64,000 bases of DNA from Apoda limacodes (taxonomy: Eukaryota; Arthropoda; Insecta; Lepidoptera; Limacodidae), in assembly GCA_946406115.1 (NCBI GenBank), contig OX291557.1:14354501-14418500 (forward strand), given 5' to 3'. A program made the position numbers and the translations under genes. This document shows positions 1-10,145 of this stretch, one piece after another (the first letter of the stretch is position 1; every line of letters begins with the position of its first letter). Under the pieces are notes generated by a model that ran no database searches, was not told the DNA's origin, and was given only the letters and a program-made list of their open reading frames with translations.

Positions 1-318
1 TTAATTAGGTATTTCAATATCCCATTGAACACCAATGTCATTTATGATATAGGTACTTATTTTGCATATTCAATTTACAGCCTTTTCATTTTACATCCTT
101 GAATTGAACAAGTCACAGCACTTCGAAGAAACATTTTACGACTATATCCTATTTTCTTTCGGCAGCATCGCCATTCTTGGTCCTCATTAGAAACTTGTGT
201 TGTTCATAGGTTTCTTTCGTAATGATAATGATACTTACATTTTCTATTAACTGTTCTAAAATGTACATATCACTTATTTAATTCCCTTGATCGTTTTGAA
301 AGTGTTTTAAGTAATTCC

Positions 319-888
319 TTATCGATGAAGTCCAGAAGAATTACGATATACAACGTGTCGTGGTACTCTTTGTGTTGGCAATCCAGATAGTCCTTTAACA
401 TAGGTGTATGTTACTGGAGGTCGAAGTATACTCTTTGGTTGTGCTTGTTTTTTGGATTTTCGGCGTTCTAGAAGGGAGCATGATTGAGAACGTGCAGTGA
501 TATTAAAACTCTGGAAGACCTTTCGGAGAGATGAAGTAGAGCTGTGACGACGACGTCGGTCGGACACTTCGCTGCCGGAATTACTGCCAGATCCAGAAGA
601 CTGATCATCTGAATGTCCTGCTTTGCTTATCATACTGTCGCTGCTACTGGAACTGCCGATGGAATTTGCATCGGTATTTGGTGACAACCTTCGGCTGATA
701 ATACGTAATAATCGAGTTGCTTTTGAAGTTTTATCAGGCATCTCTTCAGCTGGTGGACATACCACTATTTTTGGAGTTGTCGTCATCCGGTAGTGCTTAT
801 CTTTTGTTTGCTGATCTTCTGCTGTCAGTGATAGACTGCCGATAAACTTTTCAGTTGCGATGAAATCATTTCCAAGTTTATTTTTCAT
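319..888 (-). CDS. Gene A: Ser/Arg-rich 189-aa protein of unknown family
   Basis: An intronless frame of 189 codons ends in TAA. I do not recognise the family. In order the protein has a short N-terminal region, a block PKIVVCPPAEEMPDK (39-53), a basic helix-like stretch TRLLRIISRRLS (58-69), a Ser/Asp/Gly tract (76-108), an RRRR cluster (111-114) followed by SSTSSLRK (116-123), and a strongly conserved C-terminus from PKSILRPP (151-158) to the end. There is no signal peptide or membrane segment, so a cytoplasmic or nuclear protein is likely. SILR (153-156) fits the [GS]IL[RK] phosphatase-1 docking pattern, but so short a match is weak. The first ATG follows a 5' leader of about 165 nt from a TATA/initiator promoter. 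Conservation in paralogue B and in both duplicates supports a real gene. The likely polyadenylation signal lies just left of the window, at the place matching 8450-8455. Confidence 0.85.
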   Translation of the reverse strand: MKNKLGNDFIATEKFIGSLSLTAEDQQTKDKHYRMTTTPKIVVCPPAEEMPDKTSKATRLLRIISRRLSPNTDANSIGSSSSSDSMISKAGHSDDQSSGSGSNSGSEVSDRRRRHSSTSSLRKVFQSFNITARSQSCSLLERRKSKKQAQPKSILRPPVTYTYVKGLSGLPTQRVPRHVVYRNSSGLHR

Positions 889-1049
889 CTTTAAAACAGT
901 TGTTTACACTTTCAACAAACGTAAAATTACACAAATCTTGCCTAATATTTTTTATGACTTCGAAGTAAAAGTTGCAAATTACTTAAAGTTTTTCGTTGTG
1001 AATGATTAACGCAACACTCTATAGAGTTGTTTCGTGAAAATGTGTCATG

Positions 1050-1112
1050 AACTGACTGCAGGGACTTGGAGCTGGACCTTTTATAATGCAGTTGGCGCAT
1101 GCGTGGTGTTGG
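1050..1112 (-). promoter_or_regulatory. Promoter of gene A: upstream box, TATA, initiator
   Basis: On the minus strand, TATAAAAG covers 1085-1078 and the initiator TCAGTT covers 1055-1050, with the likely start A at 1053, 32 nt from the first T of the TATA. Upstream of it, at 1093-1112, lies a stretch whose core matches the same place before gene B (tggcgcatgcgtggtgttgg here). Leader from start to ATG is about 165 nt. Confidence 0.75.
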
Positions 1113-1460
1113 TGATGCTTCAGTTGTGGTTGTTTCGTGTTGAGGTCCTGTATTATGACCGTTGCCACAATTTCCGGTACTTCTCGAATAGCTAACTAAC
1201 TAACTATTTCGGAAAACTGTATATTTTAACATGATTGAATTCTATTATTAAGGAATTCAATTGAATACGCTAAGAGTTCTATTATTAATATAAGCAATGA
1301 AAAATATATTTTTAGTAGGAAACAAAAATAAAATTTATACAAAAGAAGGTTTATTTTAGTAATTGTTAGGTAGGTTTTGGTATCCCAGAAAACATGTGAC
1401 ACAGACACGAGAGCTCGCAGTTGGTGCTATTATGAGTATTTGATAATTTATATATTTTTA

Positions 1461-1690
1461 GTTGAGGACTGAGTGGTGCAGTAGTAGAACATTGGGCTGC
1501 TATATTAAAAGTCCCGGGTTCCATTTCCAATATTGTTACAATTTGTCTCAACTTTGATTTGAGCCCGGTACGGCGATACCTATTACGTTTGTGGGACGCA
1601 ATCCCATCGATGAAACGTGCATGTAACGGGCGCTTACGTCTTTTATGTCTGTGACCAGCACTTCGGGGATAATTGTCGAGTATATATATT
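1461..1690 (+). mobile_element. tRNA-headed SINE, copy 1
   Basis: The head shows a Pol III A-box-like 'gtggtgcagtag' and a B-box-like 'gggttccatttcc' about 40 nt later, followed by a non-tRNA body and a tail of ATT repeats. The same element sits at the equivalent place in copy 2 (9915-10145), so it was present before the tandem duplication. Confidence 0.6.
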
Positions 1691-2218
1691 ATTATTATTA
1701 TATATCCATTATTATATTTTTGCAGCGTTTTTGATCAGCCAAAACTTGGATTTATTCTAATAAAATTACACATTTCAAAAAAAAAATCTCGCATAACTTG
1801 TTTTTTTTCTAAAGCGCAGATTACAAATATTTAATTTAAGATTTGTATAAAAATCATAAAAAACAGTAAACGGTACGGTATACAACATCATACTCACATA
1901 CCTCATTACATCTAATAAATATTAAATTTTATGTCAAAATCGTAATCTGCGTTCTCCAGGCGTTCTGCACAACCTGTATATAAGAAGAGACTACCTATAA
2001 GTAACATGAAAGAAACTATGGAAGGTTTTCCAAGAATTAACTGCCGCTTTTATTTTAGATTGAGATAAAATAATTTTGGCCAGTATTTTGGGTTGTAACT
2101 TAATTTTCAGATATTCCTGCAAGCTTAAAGGATTTTGTTTTGTAAATCCTGAAACACATTTAGATCCCATATTTTTTAACAGCAGAGAAGTCAGATCTGT
2201 GTTTAAATTTGCCCCTTT

Positions 2219-2480
2219 ATAGGGTTCCGTACCCAAAGGGAAAGAACGGGATCCTATTACTTAGACTCCGCTGTCCGTCCGTCCGTCCGTCTGTCACCAG
2301 GCTGTATCTCATGAACCGTGATAGTTAGACAGTTGAAATTTCCGCAGATGCTGTATTTCTGTTGCCGCTCTAACAACAAATACTAAAAAACAGAATGAAA
2401 CAAATGTTTCCTACAGCAAACTCTTCGGTCCGTACGGAACCCTTCGTGCACGATTCCGACTAGCACTTGGCCAATTTTTT
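2219..2480 (+). repeat. Widespread lepidopteran repeat (ccgtccgtccgt type), copy 1
   Basis: It starts near 'agggttccgtacccaaaggg', has a CCGT-repeat stretch, then 'aggctgtatctcatgaaccg', and ends 'gcacttggccaatttt'. The same consensus occurs at 10733, 30003 and 53705, with end fragments elsewhere. The family name is not assigned here. Confidence 0.75.
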
Positions 2481-3738
2481 TTTTGGTTTGGATGGAGTGT
2501 GTACTCCTATATTTTTTACCCTTTAGATTTGTGTTAAACAACAGTTTACACAATGTGTTAGGTACATAAAATCAATACTTCTACAGTGTTTATTATTTTG
2601 CAACCAGCTCCTGAATAAGTTTTAAGTTCTGTTTGTAACTTAAATTCTGTCTTTACTTGTATTTCAAAATTTATTGCCAAGTGAAATCAGAAAAATATCG
2701 TTCGACATTGGTAATGGATAGGCTGTACATAGATTAAAGGAAAAATTAATAGGTTTCGCAACGGAGTATTTATTTGACCTATATTTGGCACAAGGATAGG
2801 TGAAGAGATGTAGAAGGACTTGGAATACTTTACCTGGATCAAGAGTTTCTACGGTTATAGAGGTTTTTACAGATAATTTTGCTCGGCTCTGTTTTTTCAC
2901 GTAGCAAGCCAGGGACCAACGGGTTTACCTGATTTTTGCATAGGAGCAGCTATAAATTGGCAAAGAACATACAAGATTTTAATTTCGATTGATCTGAAAT
3001 ATTTATTCCACAGGTGATACCTCTAGGCACTATTCATTCAACAACGTACCAACAGTGTCATCAGATTTAGCTAAGGAGATTAGAAAAATATAAAATACTT
3101 TTATTTATTATAGTTACCTAATAGACGCGCAATCTAGTATTCGGAGCCGATACCTGTTTGGTTAATTTAAATTTTTTTCAAAATCTTTAGAACTTCAAAT
3201 TATGAATTAGAAATTCAGTTCTGTGAATTCGCATTCGTAAGCTACTACTTTCAACTAATCAATTTTATTTGTTTCGGACATCAACGAGTCAAATAGGTAA
3301 TAAAATTAAAATAATAAAATAAATTCAATATATTTATTTATTGTATACAAATATCTTAACTTACATGTTCATATATCTACCTAGCTACAAAATAGAGCAA
3401 TGTAATTTTTGTTATTAAATAAATAAATTGTATTAATACTTAATTAATAAGTCATTAAAAATGCAATAAAATGTCTTTTTGTATTCCTATAAACTTTGGT
3501 AAATAAAAACATTACAGAACAAATATGTGAGAGAACGGTTAGCCTATATCTAAATTCATTGAATACCTCAACAATAAAGGTACTTGCACCTAACCATATC
3601 AAAGTCATATATTTTATGCCAGCCTTTATATTTTAATTCATAATTATGATATTCATATAAAATCTGATAAATGTCCGTTATGTCCATAGAAATGTCCGTT
3701 TAATAGGTCTCAACCACTTTTAAGACGATAACAATTCT

Positions 3739-4308
3739 TTATCGATGAAGTCCTGAAGTATCACGATGAATCACTCGCCGCGGTATTCTCTGAGTTGGCA
3801 ATCCAGATAATCCTTTAACATAGGTATATGTAACTGGTGGCCGAAGTATACTCTTTGGTTGTGCTTGTTTTCTGGAATTTCGGGCTTTTGGAGGAGAATA
3901 TGATTGTGAGCGTACTGTGAGGTTCAGGCTCTGGAAGATCTTCCGCAGAGATGCAGTTGAGCTATTACGACGACGTCGGTCAGAAATTTCATTGCTAGAG
4001 TTAGAAGATTCAGAAGAATGGTCGTGCGAATGCCTCGTGTTGCAAGTGACACTATCGCTGCTGCTTGAGCTGCTGATGGAATCAGAATCCGTGTTTCGGG
4101 ATAGTTGTCGTCTAATAATTCGCATTAATCGCGTCACTTTCCGTCTTTTATCAGGCATTTCCTCAGCTGGCGGACGCACTACAATTTTTGGAGTCATTGG
4201 CACTGAATGCTTTTCGTCTTTATCTTGCTGATCTTTTATTACCTTCATCGACAAACCGCCGGAAAAATTCTCACTATCAATCATATTAATTTCTATTTTA
4301 TTTTTCAT
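3739..4308 (-). CDS. Gene B: 189-aa paralogue of gene A
   Basis: An intronless 189-codon frame with TAA stop, 2.85 kb from A on the same strand. It is collinear with A: MKNK start, PKIVVRPPAEEMPDK (40-54), basic segment TRLMRIIRRQLSRN (59-72), Ser tract (77-87), RRRRNSSTASLRK (111-123), and the C-terminal block PKSILRPP (151-158) through the end, with only a few changes such as RIPRR for RVPRH. The N-terminal 35 residues and the middle Ser-rich part have diverged. So A and B are an older duplication and the pair was later duplicated as a block. This copy has Met9 and Arg45, where B' has Val9 and Cys45. Two AATAAA motifs on the minus strand near 3342-3333 would end a 3' UTR of about 400 nt. 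Function unknown. Confidence 0.85.
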   Translation of the reverse strand: MKNKIEINMIDSENFSGGLSMKVIKDQQDKDEKHSVPMTPKIVVRPPAEEMPDKRRKVTRLMRIIRRQLSRNTDSDSISSSSSSDSVTCNTRHSHDHSSESSNSSNEISDRRRRNSSTASLRKIFQSLNLTVRSQSYSPPKARNSRKQAQPKSILRPPVTYTYVKGLSGLPTQRIPRRVIHRDTSGLHR

Positions 4309-4457
4309 ATTTAATAAGTTCTTTTCACTTGCAACAGCCGAAAAATACTTGTTTAATATTTTTGAAAGCGGGACGATAATTACACGAAGTTTAAAGTTTT
4401 TCGATGTTTACATGTAACGTAGTCTACAAAAGAGGTGTTCCACGAAAATCGGTTATG

Positions 4458-4522
4458 AACTGGTCTGTAAGCAGATCTAGACACTGGTTTTATAGGATAG
4501 TAGGCACATGCGCAGTGTTGGT
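4458..4522 (-). promoter_or_regulatory. Promoter of gene B
   Basis: TATAAAAC (minus strand, 4494-4487) lies 33 nt before the start A (4461) of a CCAGTT initiator. The conserved upstream box is 'ggcacatgcgcagtgttgg' at 4503-4522, which differs from the gene A box at only a few bases. Leader about 150 nt. Confidence 0.75.
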
Positions 4523-5404
4523 TCAATTACTCAATCCTGGTTATTTACACCGAGAACCTTAACATTCTACATGCGGTATATATGTTACCGCTCTGATCCA
4601 GAAAAACTATAATTTGAAATACTCACCTACATCTCTGTTTCTTTTACGTTGTGTCGTAACTTATATTTGTTCTGTGGTGGTGGGTTCTTCGATTATGTTT
4701 TAATTTATAAATGTGTCAGTTTTATAGTTGTGGAATCGAGAAAAGGTTTTAGGGTTCCTTAGCTAAAATCGGAATTCTTGGATGGATGGCACCACCTTAT
4801 ATTCTTTGGTTAGATCCTAATATAATTCTACAGAAACGGGTTATTTGTGAAAGCCATACATATTGGTCATACAAATTGAGAAATAATATTTTTAGTTAAT
4901 TTTTTTCACGCACCTACGTTTTTTTGGATAAACGCATATTTTTAAATGTATTAAATATTTTCTGTAAAATTTATATTTTGCGAGTTAGTTCGGTTAGTTA
5001 GTTAATTAGCTACCAAAGTTGAAAAAGAAAAGATGATGTAACTTTTGAAGTGCGAAATCTGAATATCCGGATATGATCATGGTAATAAAACTTTATAAAC
5101 ACTACCTACCAATAAAAAACAAAAGCGGCAAATAAGTAAATAAGTCTATGTCACGCACTTTGCCGCTTTTTATTTTATAATATCTATATTTTAATAAAAT
5201 TATTGTTTTCTTTGTTGTTTCTTGCTCATAAAACGATTAAGCAACTTTAACACTGCAAAATACCATTTTTAAAACTAAAAAGCAATTTAATTGTTCAACA
5301 GCTTAATAGAGTATGTAGTTTGGAATTAACTAAACATTGCATTAAAATTGTATTAAAGTTAAGAAATTAACAAATTTTCAGGAATATAATAAATACTTTG
5401 AACT
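4523..5404. other. Intergenic right of B, copy 1; one hairpin
   Basis: No gene seen. A 12-bp inverted repeat, 'aaaagcggcaaa' at 5121-5132 and its complement at 5159-5170, could form a hairpin with a 26-nt loop. It is kept in copy 2 near 13731-13780. Confidence 0.55.
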
Positions 5405-5597
5405 AATTAATCAACACTTATGTTTGTTTATTAATTTATCTCAACGCACACAGTACCCTACAACTTTTAACGTTTTTTTTAAATTCCTTCACCCAAAGGT
5501 TATCTGGGAGAGTTCGCTTCATAGCGATAAGATCGCCATTTGTTTACCTGTATAGTAAATACTGTTTTTATGTTTGATTTTGTGCAATAAAGTGTTT

Positions 5598-5623
5598 TAT
5601 TATTATTATTATTATTATTATTA
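5598..5623. repeat. (TTA)n microsatellite
   Basis: About eight uninterrupted TTA/TAT units following 'aaagtgtttta'. Confidence 0.9.
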
Positions 5624-5934
5624 AGACGGTTCAAGAGCCTAAAGTTTAATTACTGTAGTTTTTACCTTATTTACCATATATTGGTAACTAGACGATTCCA
5701 AAGCTAACAGTTTAGGGGGTTGAGCTTTGCAAAATCCTTTGAATATACTTACTGCGAAACTACTTGCTTAGTTTATAGGTTTCTACTTTCGTTTATTTTT
5801 ATGATTTTTTTTAGTTTATTTTGTTATTACGTTTTAGAGGCAGGTAATTTTATAATAGTTTAAATTATATTTTCCTTACTAGTATATTGGCAAAAGCCTC
5901 TTTGTTTGCTTTTGGTTTAAGTCGCTACGGAGCA

Positions 5935-6115
5935 ATTCATTAAGCTGATTTTGGCACAGAGACTATTTTAAAGGAAGGGTTAACTTTTTATCCCGGAAAA
6001 TTTAAATTTCCCACAGTACTCACTATAAACGAATTTGAGTGGACAAACTATAGCTATAGTTGTATAGCATAGTTAGGAAACCGACGCTGATAACCGAATT
6101 CAGCGCGGGCAAAAG
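5935..6115 (+). repeat. RTE-like 3' repeat fragment
   Basis: It contains the recurring sequence run 'ctttttatcccggaaaa', then 'cgctgataaccgaattcagcgcggg'-type end (split here by substitutions). It is the same family as the fragments at 27815, 55320, 57110 and 61025. Confidence 0.6.
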
Positions 6116-6570
6116 ATAGTCAGCTTTTTACTAAACACAAACAAAACTAAAATATTTTAGCTCTTTGGCTCCGACCAACGATCAAATATATACCTTCAAA
6201 TATTTTTCATTACGCTTATTCATAAACAGTGTCATTACGTGCAGGCAATACTCGAAGTAGCTGGCTGGCTTTTTCTTTGTTAATTTTACTTTTTTCAAAA
6301 CTATTAAGTATACTTAAAGACTGCCTGTTCCAGTTCAAAATATGGAATACCCGCGCACTACAAGCATGAAATTACAAGTTTTAACTTCAGTCAAAACTTT
6401 CTAATTCATAAATTCTCTAGATATCTTGCGCCATCCCATAAAAAATTTATCCAAATCGATTCAATAGTTTAGTTTTTAGACAATTCCAAATAACCTTCCC
6501 TTGAAAAATGTCATCCAAACAACTTTCCCTTGAAAAAAGCACTTCGTCACTCAAAAGTAAAAAATAAAAA

Positions 6571-6773
6571 CTTTTTAATAAAAAAAAAAAACAACCGGCT
6601 TCAAAAAGATGCACTAAAAAGTTAAAAATAATTACTTATTTCTAGAAAATCTGATCTAAATTACAGTTTGAAGTTGGTTTCATGCAAATTAAGCGTGTTA
6701 TTAACTGTTAGGTATCTACTCTACACTATTAGTGCATCTTTTTGAAGCCGGTTGTTTTTTTTTTATTAAAAAG
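6571..6773. mobile_element. Palindromic MITE
   Basis: The left arm starts 'ctttttaata' followed by an A-run and 'caaccggcttcaaaaagatg'. The right arm at 6730-6773 is its reverse complement, giving about 45-bp inverted ends around a core of some 110 bp. No coding capacity. Confidence 0.75.
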
Positions 6774-7163
6774 TCTTTATTATTTTTACATCTCGTTAAA
6801 TCCGGTATGGCTAAGCGGTAAACTCCGATATGCGTATGTTTGTATATCGCAACGGCTTTAATCCCCCAAAATTGGTGGTGAGCCCATCGCTTATATATAG
6901 TATTTATAAACATTTAAAGAATGATAGATTTTCTTACGTAGGTACTTCCAAGTTCTATTTTACCTCTTTGGTGATGAATTTCGCATAATGATTTCAATTA
7001 CACAAATAAAGAAAAGAAATCTTATTATTTAAAAACTTTTTTGTTTAAACCAGCCACTAGTTCCCAAACAAAGCGTTGATGAGAGTATATGAATAGATTG
7101 CTTATACGAGATCATAATTTAGAAATAATACCTATCTAATTATTTATAAACTTGACCGTTCTG

Positions 7164-7535
7164 GAACTTTATCTATACTAATATAATAAAGCAAAAGATT
7201 TGGTTTTTTTTCTTGTCTGAACGCGCTAATCTTATCTTAGGAACTTTGTCTATACTAATATAATAAAGCTAAAGAGATGTTTTGTTTCTTGTCTGAACGC
7301 GCTAATCTTATCTTAGGAACTTTGCCTATACTAATATAATAAAGCTAAGGAGATGTTTTGTTTCTTGTCTGAACGCGCTAATCTGTGGAACTTTGCCTAT
7401 ATTAATATAATAAAGCTAAACAGTTGGTTTGTTTCTTGTCTGAACGCGCTAATCTTTGGAACTTTATCTATACTAATATAATAAAGCTGAAGTGATGGTT
7501 TGTTTATTATTTGAACGCGCTAATCTCTGGAACTA
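7164..7535 (+). repeat. Minisatellite, about 5 units of 68-77 bp
   Basis: Each unit has 'ggaactttatctatactaat' (or tttgcc/tttgtc variants), then 'ataataaagct', then 'cttgtctgaacgcgctaatc'. Units start at about 7163, 7240, 7316, 7387 and 7459, and a broken sixth begins near 7525. It looks like local amplification of the 3' tail of an RTE-like element. Confidence 0.85.
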
Positions 7536-8449
7536 CTAGTTGGATTAAAAAAAATAGTTTTACATTTGATGGTCCAATTCTTGAGAAATGGATATGGGTA
7601 GGCTTAACTTTAGGAACCTAGCAAAAATAAAAAAAATAGGGCTGGCGAGCGATGCGCCGGGGAGGGGGGAGGGTGGCAGCAATGGAGATAGATAGATAGA
7701 GGTCAGCTAGTTATACATAAAGTTTATTAAATTGAATCAAAGACTACCGCTTTTATAAACATAGGCAATCTAAAATAAGAACTAAGGTCTTTCAAATTGA
7801 AACAATATAAACTTATGGTCAATATTTTATTGTATACGAAAACTTAGGACTAATATACAATATACACAATACGTGATTGCAATAGAAGTTGCTTTAGGTC
7901 AAAATCTTGTGTAATAGGAAATTATTTACTATTAACTATATGTGGTATACATAACAGCATTCATTACTAATATTTATTAAGCAACGATTCATAAAACTAC
8001 TTATTGAAAATAAATTCGTAAAGTCGCCATGTTTATTAATTTTAAAAATTAAATTTAAAGTAATACTTTTGACATTTATTACATAAATTTAAATTAAATG
8101 AATCATTGAAGTTGCGAAAGAATTCTTTCTTATTTTAAAATAAAAACAAAATTGTATCAACAAATGTGCATTCAAAAAAGATAATTACAATAAAGATTTT
8201 TTCTATATATGTAATGTTAAGAAAATTATCTTATATGTACTAAAGTAATTGAATACTATTGACTATTTACATATAGTAGAATTATTTAACATATAAAAAG
8301 GCACTATGCTTAATTATGCTTAATTCAGAAAAAAGGTAAATACGATTAATTCGTTTCGTACTATCTGATGATTAATATTAACGATTTATACCTTTACATA
8401 TGTATTAAATGATATAAAAGTATCTTTTATAGTAAATACAATAAGAAAC

Positions 8450-8455
8450 TTTATT
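8450..8455 (-). terminator. Polyadenylation signal of gene A'
   Basis: AATAAA on the minus strand, about 320 nt past the A' stop. It sits at the very edge of the region that matches the window start. Confidence 0.5.
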
Positions 8456-8773
8456 TTAATTAGGTATTTTAATATCCCATTGAACACCAATGTCATTTAT
8501 GATATAGGTACTTATTTTGCATATTCAATTTACAGCCTTTTCATTTTACATCCTTGAATTGAACAAGTCACAGCACTTCGAAGAAACATTTTACGACTAT
8601 ATCCTATTTTCTTTCGGCAGCATCGCCATTCTTGGTCCTCATTAGAAACTTGTGTTGTTCATAGGTTTCTTTCGTAATGATAATGATACTTACATTTTCT
8701 ATTAACTGTTCTAAAATGTACATATCACTTATTTAATTCCCTTGATCGTTTTGAAAGTGTTTTAAGTAATTCC

Positions 8774-9343
8774 TTATCGATGAAGTCCAGAAGAATTACG
8801 ATATACAACGTGTCGTGGTACTCTTTGTGTTGGCAATCCAGATAGTCCTTTAACATAGGTGTATGTTACTGGAGGTCGAAGTATACTCTTTGGTTGTGCT
8901 TGTTTTTTGGATTTTCGGCGTTCTAGAAGGGAGCATGATTGAGAACGTGCAGTGATATTAAAACTCTGGAAGACCTTTCGGAGAGATGAAGTAGAGCTGT
9001 GACGACGACGTCGGTCGGACACTTCGCTGCCGGAATTACTGCCAGATCCAGAAGACTGATCATCTGAATGTCCTGCTTTGCTTATCATACTGTCGCTGCT
9101 ACTGGAACTGCCGATGGAATTTGCATCGGTATTTGGTGACAACCTTCGGCTGATAATACGTAATAATCGAGTTGCTTTTGAAGTTTTATCAGGCATCTCT
9201 TCAGCTGGTGGACATACCACTATTTTTGGAGTTGTCGTCATCCGGTAGTGCTTATCTTTTGTTTGCTGATCTTCTGCTGTCAGTGATAGACTGCCGATAA
9301 ACTTTTCAGTTGCGATGAAATCATTTCCAAGTTTATTTTTCAT
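8774..9343 (-). CDS. Gene A': second copy of gene A (identical protein)
   Basis: This copy encodes exactly the same 189 residues as 319-888. Coding sequence, leader, promoter and about 300 nt of 3' flank show no base change from copy 1 by eye, apart from one near the window start. Everything said of gene A applies: unknown family, Ser/Arg-rich, no signal peptide, SILR motif at 153-156, conserved C-terminus. Identity over about 1.2 kb contrasts with visible divergence beyond 9670, which suggests recent gene conversion or collapse of assembly differences. Both copies look intact, so both may be expressed. Confidence 0.85.
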   Translation of the reverse strand: MKNKLGNDFIATEKFIGSLSLTAEDQQTKDKHYRMTTTPKIVVCPPAEEMPDKTSKATRLLRIISRRLSPNTDANSIGSSSSSDSMISKAGHSDDQSSGSGSNSGSEVSDRRRRHSSTSSLRKVFQSFNITARSQSCSLLERRKSKKQAQPKSILRPPVTYTYVKGLSGLPTQRVPRHVVYRNSSGLHR

Positions 9344-9504
9344 CTTTAAAACAGTTGTTTACACTTTCAACAAACGTAAAATTACACAAATCTTGCCTAA
9401 TATTTTTTATGACTTCGAAGTAAAAGTTGCAAATTACTTAAAGTTTTTCGTTGTGAATGATTAACGCAACACTCTATAGAGTTGTTTCGTGAAAATGTGT
9501 CATG

Positions 9505-9567
9505 AACTGACTGCAGGGACTTGGAGCTGGACCTTTTATAATGCAGTTGGCGCATGCGTGGTGTTGG
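9505..9567 (-). promoter_or_regulatory. Promoter of gene A'
   Basis: TATAAAAG at 9540-9533 and initiator TCAGTT at 9510-9505 (start A at 9508), with the upstream conserved box at 9548-9567. Identical to copy 1. Confidence 0.75.
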
Positions 9568-9914
9568 TGATGCTTCAGTTGTGGTTGTTTCGTGTTGAGG
9601 TCCTGTATTATGACCGTTGCCACAATTTCCGGTACTTCTCGAATAGCTAACTAACTAACTATTTCGGAAAACGGTATATTTTAACATGATTTAATTCTAT
9701 TATTTAGGAATTCAATTGAATACGCTAAGAGTTCTATTATTAATATAAGCAATGAAAAATATATTTTTAGTAGGAAACAAAAATAAAATTAATACAAAAG
9801 AAGGTTTATTTTAGTAATTGTTAGGTAGGTTTTAGTATCCCATAAAACATGTGACACAGACACGAGAGCTCGCAGTTGGTGCTATTATGAGTATTTGATA
9901 ATTTATATATTTTT

Positions 9915-10145
9915 AGTTGAGGACTGAGTGGTGCAGTAGTAGAACATTGGGCTGCTATATTAAAAGTCCCGGGTTCCATTTCCAATATTGTTACAATTTG
10001 TCTCAACTTTGATTTGAGCCCGGTACGGCGATACCTATTACGTTTGTGGGACACAATCCCATCGATAAAACGTGCATGTAACGGGCGCTTACGTCTGTTA
10101 TGTCTGTGACCAGCACTTCGGGGATAATTGTCGAGTTTATATATT
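9915..10145 (+). mobile_element. tRNA-headed SINE, copy 2
   Basis: Same element as 1461-1690, with the same A-box- and B-box-like motifs and a few substitutions. A frame on the other strand here (9821-10054) is a by-product of the SINE. Confidence 0.6.

Larger units (their letters stand above)
1113..3332. other. Intergenic between A and B, copy 1
   Basis: About 2.2 kb without a supportable gene. It holds a tRNA-headed SINE (near 1461-1690) and one widespread repeat (2219-2480). A 78-codon frame at 2664-2900 (-) recurs unchanged in copy 2, but it lacks coding signs other than being duplicated. Bases 1217-2480 differ from copy 2 more often than the gene A region does. Confidence 0.6.
1..5404. 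repeat. Tandem duplication, first copy (left part outside window)
   Basis: Bases 1-5404 align nearly end to end with 8456-14014, at an offset of 8455 at the left end and 8610 at the right end because of small indels. Similarity stops abruptly after 'aaatactttgaact', which ends at 5404 here and at 14014 in the second copy. The copy carries genes A and B, both on the minus strand. The natural reading is a head-to-tail duplication whose unit is 5405-14014. The part of copy 1 that corresponds to 5405-8455 should then lie just left of the window. Confidence 0.93.
5405..8455. other. Unique-looking intergenic part of the duplication unit
   Basis: Three kb without a gene. It holds a (TTA)n run, an RTE-like fragment, a palindromic MITE and a 70-77-bp minisatellite, each listed separately. 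The last 0.9 kb is plain AT-rich DNA. A second copy is not in the window and is expected left of base 1. Confidence 0.6.

Noticed and set aside
2664..2900. 78-codon minus frame repeated unchanged at 11189-11425
   Set aside because: Its conservation follows from the recent tandem duplication; no start context, promoter or recognisable protein.
3917..4231. 104-codon plus-strand frame antisense to gene B (and the copy at 12528-12842)
   Set aside because: A shadow of the Ser/Arg codons of B on the other strand; no promoter or conserved protein features of its own.
5121..5170. Terminator-like hairpin followed by T-rich sequence
   Set aside because: A rho-independent terminator makes no sense in nuclear insect DNA, and it lies in intergenic sequence; kept only as a hairpin.
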